Notes under the pieces: generated by a model
Told to the model about the DNA's origin: nothing
The model's database searches: none
Seen by the model: only the letters and a program-made list of their open reading frames with translations
Assembly: GCA_020632635.1 (NCBI GenBank)
Contig: JACKFE010000002.1
Location: forward strand, 434,001-498,000
From: Nitrospiraceae bacterium
GTDB lineage: Bacteria > Nitrospirota > Nitrospiria > Nitrospirales > UBA8639
Reading direction: 5' to 3'
DNA: 64,000 nucleotides
Position numbers and translations under genes: made by a program
Shown here: positions 63,890-64,000 of the stretch, in pieces
Layout: each line of letters begins with the position of its first letter
Numbering within the stretch: position 1 is the first letter of the stretch

Positions 63890-64000
63890 AAGATTTCACA
63901 TCTTCATACTAACTCCCTGCAATAGGAATGTGAGTAAGTACGGTGATCATTTCGGAATCGAATAACGACTTCGATAAAAAAGGCAACGAACCGCAGGCTG

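Overview
The window reads as a bacterial chromosome segment of moderate GC, probably from the Nitrospira group (Nitrospirota). This is an inference from protein character and gene order, because no rRNA or nitrite-oxidation gene lies here to settle it. There is no phage, plasmid, CRISPR array or recognisable IS. Two tRNA genes are present (Lys-UUU and Ala-GGC). Most of the window is densely packed housekeeping DNA with short operons.

Layout. 1-7.7 kb: hom and alaC (overlapping, minus strand), then pdxJ, nnrD, tsaE and mutS on plus. 7.8-9.2 kb: two small secreted proteins of unknown function, behind a strong sigma70-type promoter. 9.2-19.3 kb: a translation and RNA operon on minus, rimP-nusA-infB-DUF503-rbfA-truB-rpsO-pnp-M16 peptidase, with an intrinsic terminator in its leader. 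19.5-27 kb: a MinD-like ATPase, a SWIM-finger protein, an HDOD protein, tRNA-Lys, purA, tRNA-Ala and an ABC-F ATPase. 27-29.4 kb: an accessory patch. It holds a Fic protein whose C-terminal winged-helix part is broken by frameshifts, a near-copy of the ABC-F gene's 3' end on its far side, and about 1 kb of AT-rich DNA without genes. 29.4-43.4 kb: rarA, a hydrolase, a subtilase, the operon nuoF-like/ferredoxin/PTPS/folE, mdh, a large VWA (NorD-like) protein, a DUF167 protein and a Fur-boxed bfd.

43.5-54.9 kb is an ergothioneine region. egtB heads a minus-strand set with a secreted 5'-nucleotidase and an ECF vitamin-type transporter whose S component and both ATPases are fused in one polypeptide. 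Divergently, a quaternary-amine ABC transporter (ATPase plus a binding-protein/permease fusion) precedes egtD and a class V aminotransferase-fold protein that is probably EgtE. No egtA or egtC is present in the window. The cluster therefore pairs synthesis of a betaine thiol with a betaine-type importer.

54.9-64 kb is the most unusual part. A secreted caspase-fold protein carrying a C-terminal DUF4384-like domain is divergent from an ECF-type sigma factor and its zinc-binding membrane anti-sigma factor. These are followed by three tandem exported proteins, two of them clear lipoproteins. Each has a conserved N-terminal helix region, a long Tyr/Pro/Gln/Gly-rich low-complexity linker, a DUF4384-like domain and a shared C-terminal tail ending in W-F-R-H-(Q/E). 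I propose these as one envelope system: regulator, protease and three repeat-bearing surface proteins.
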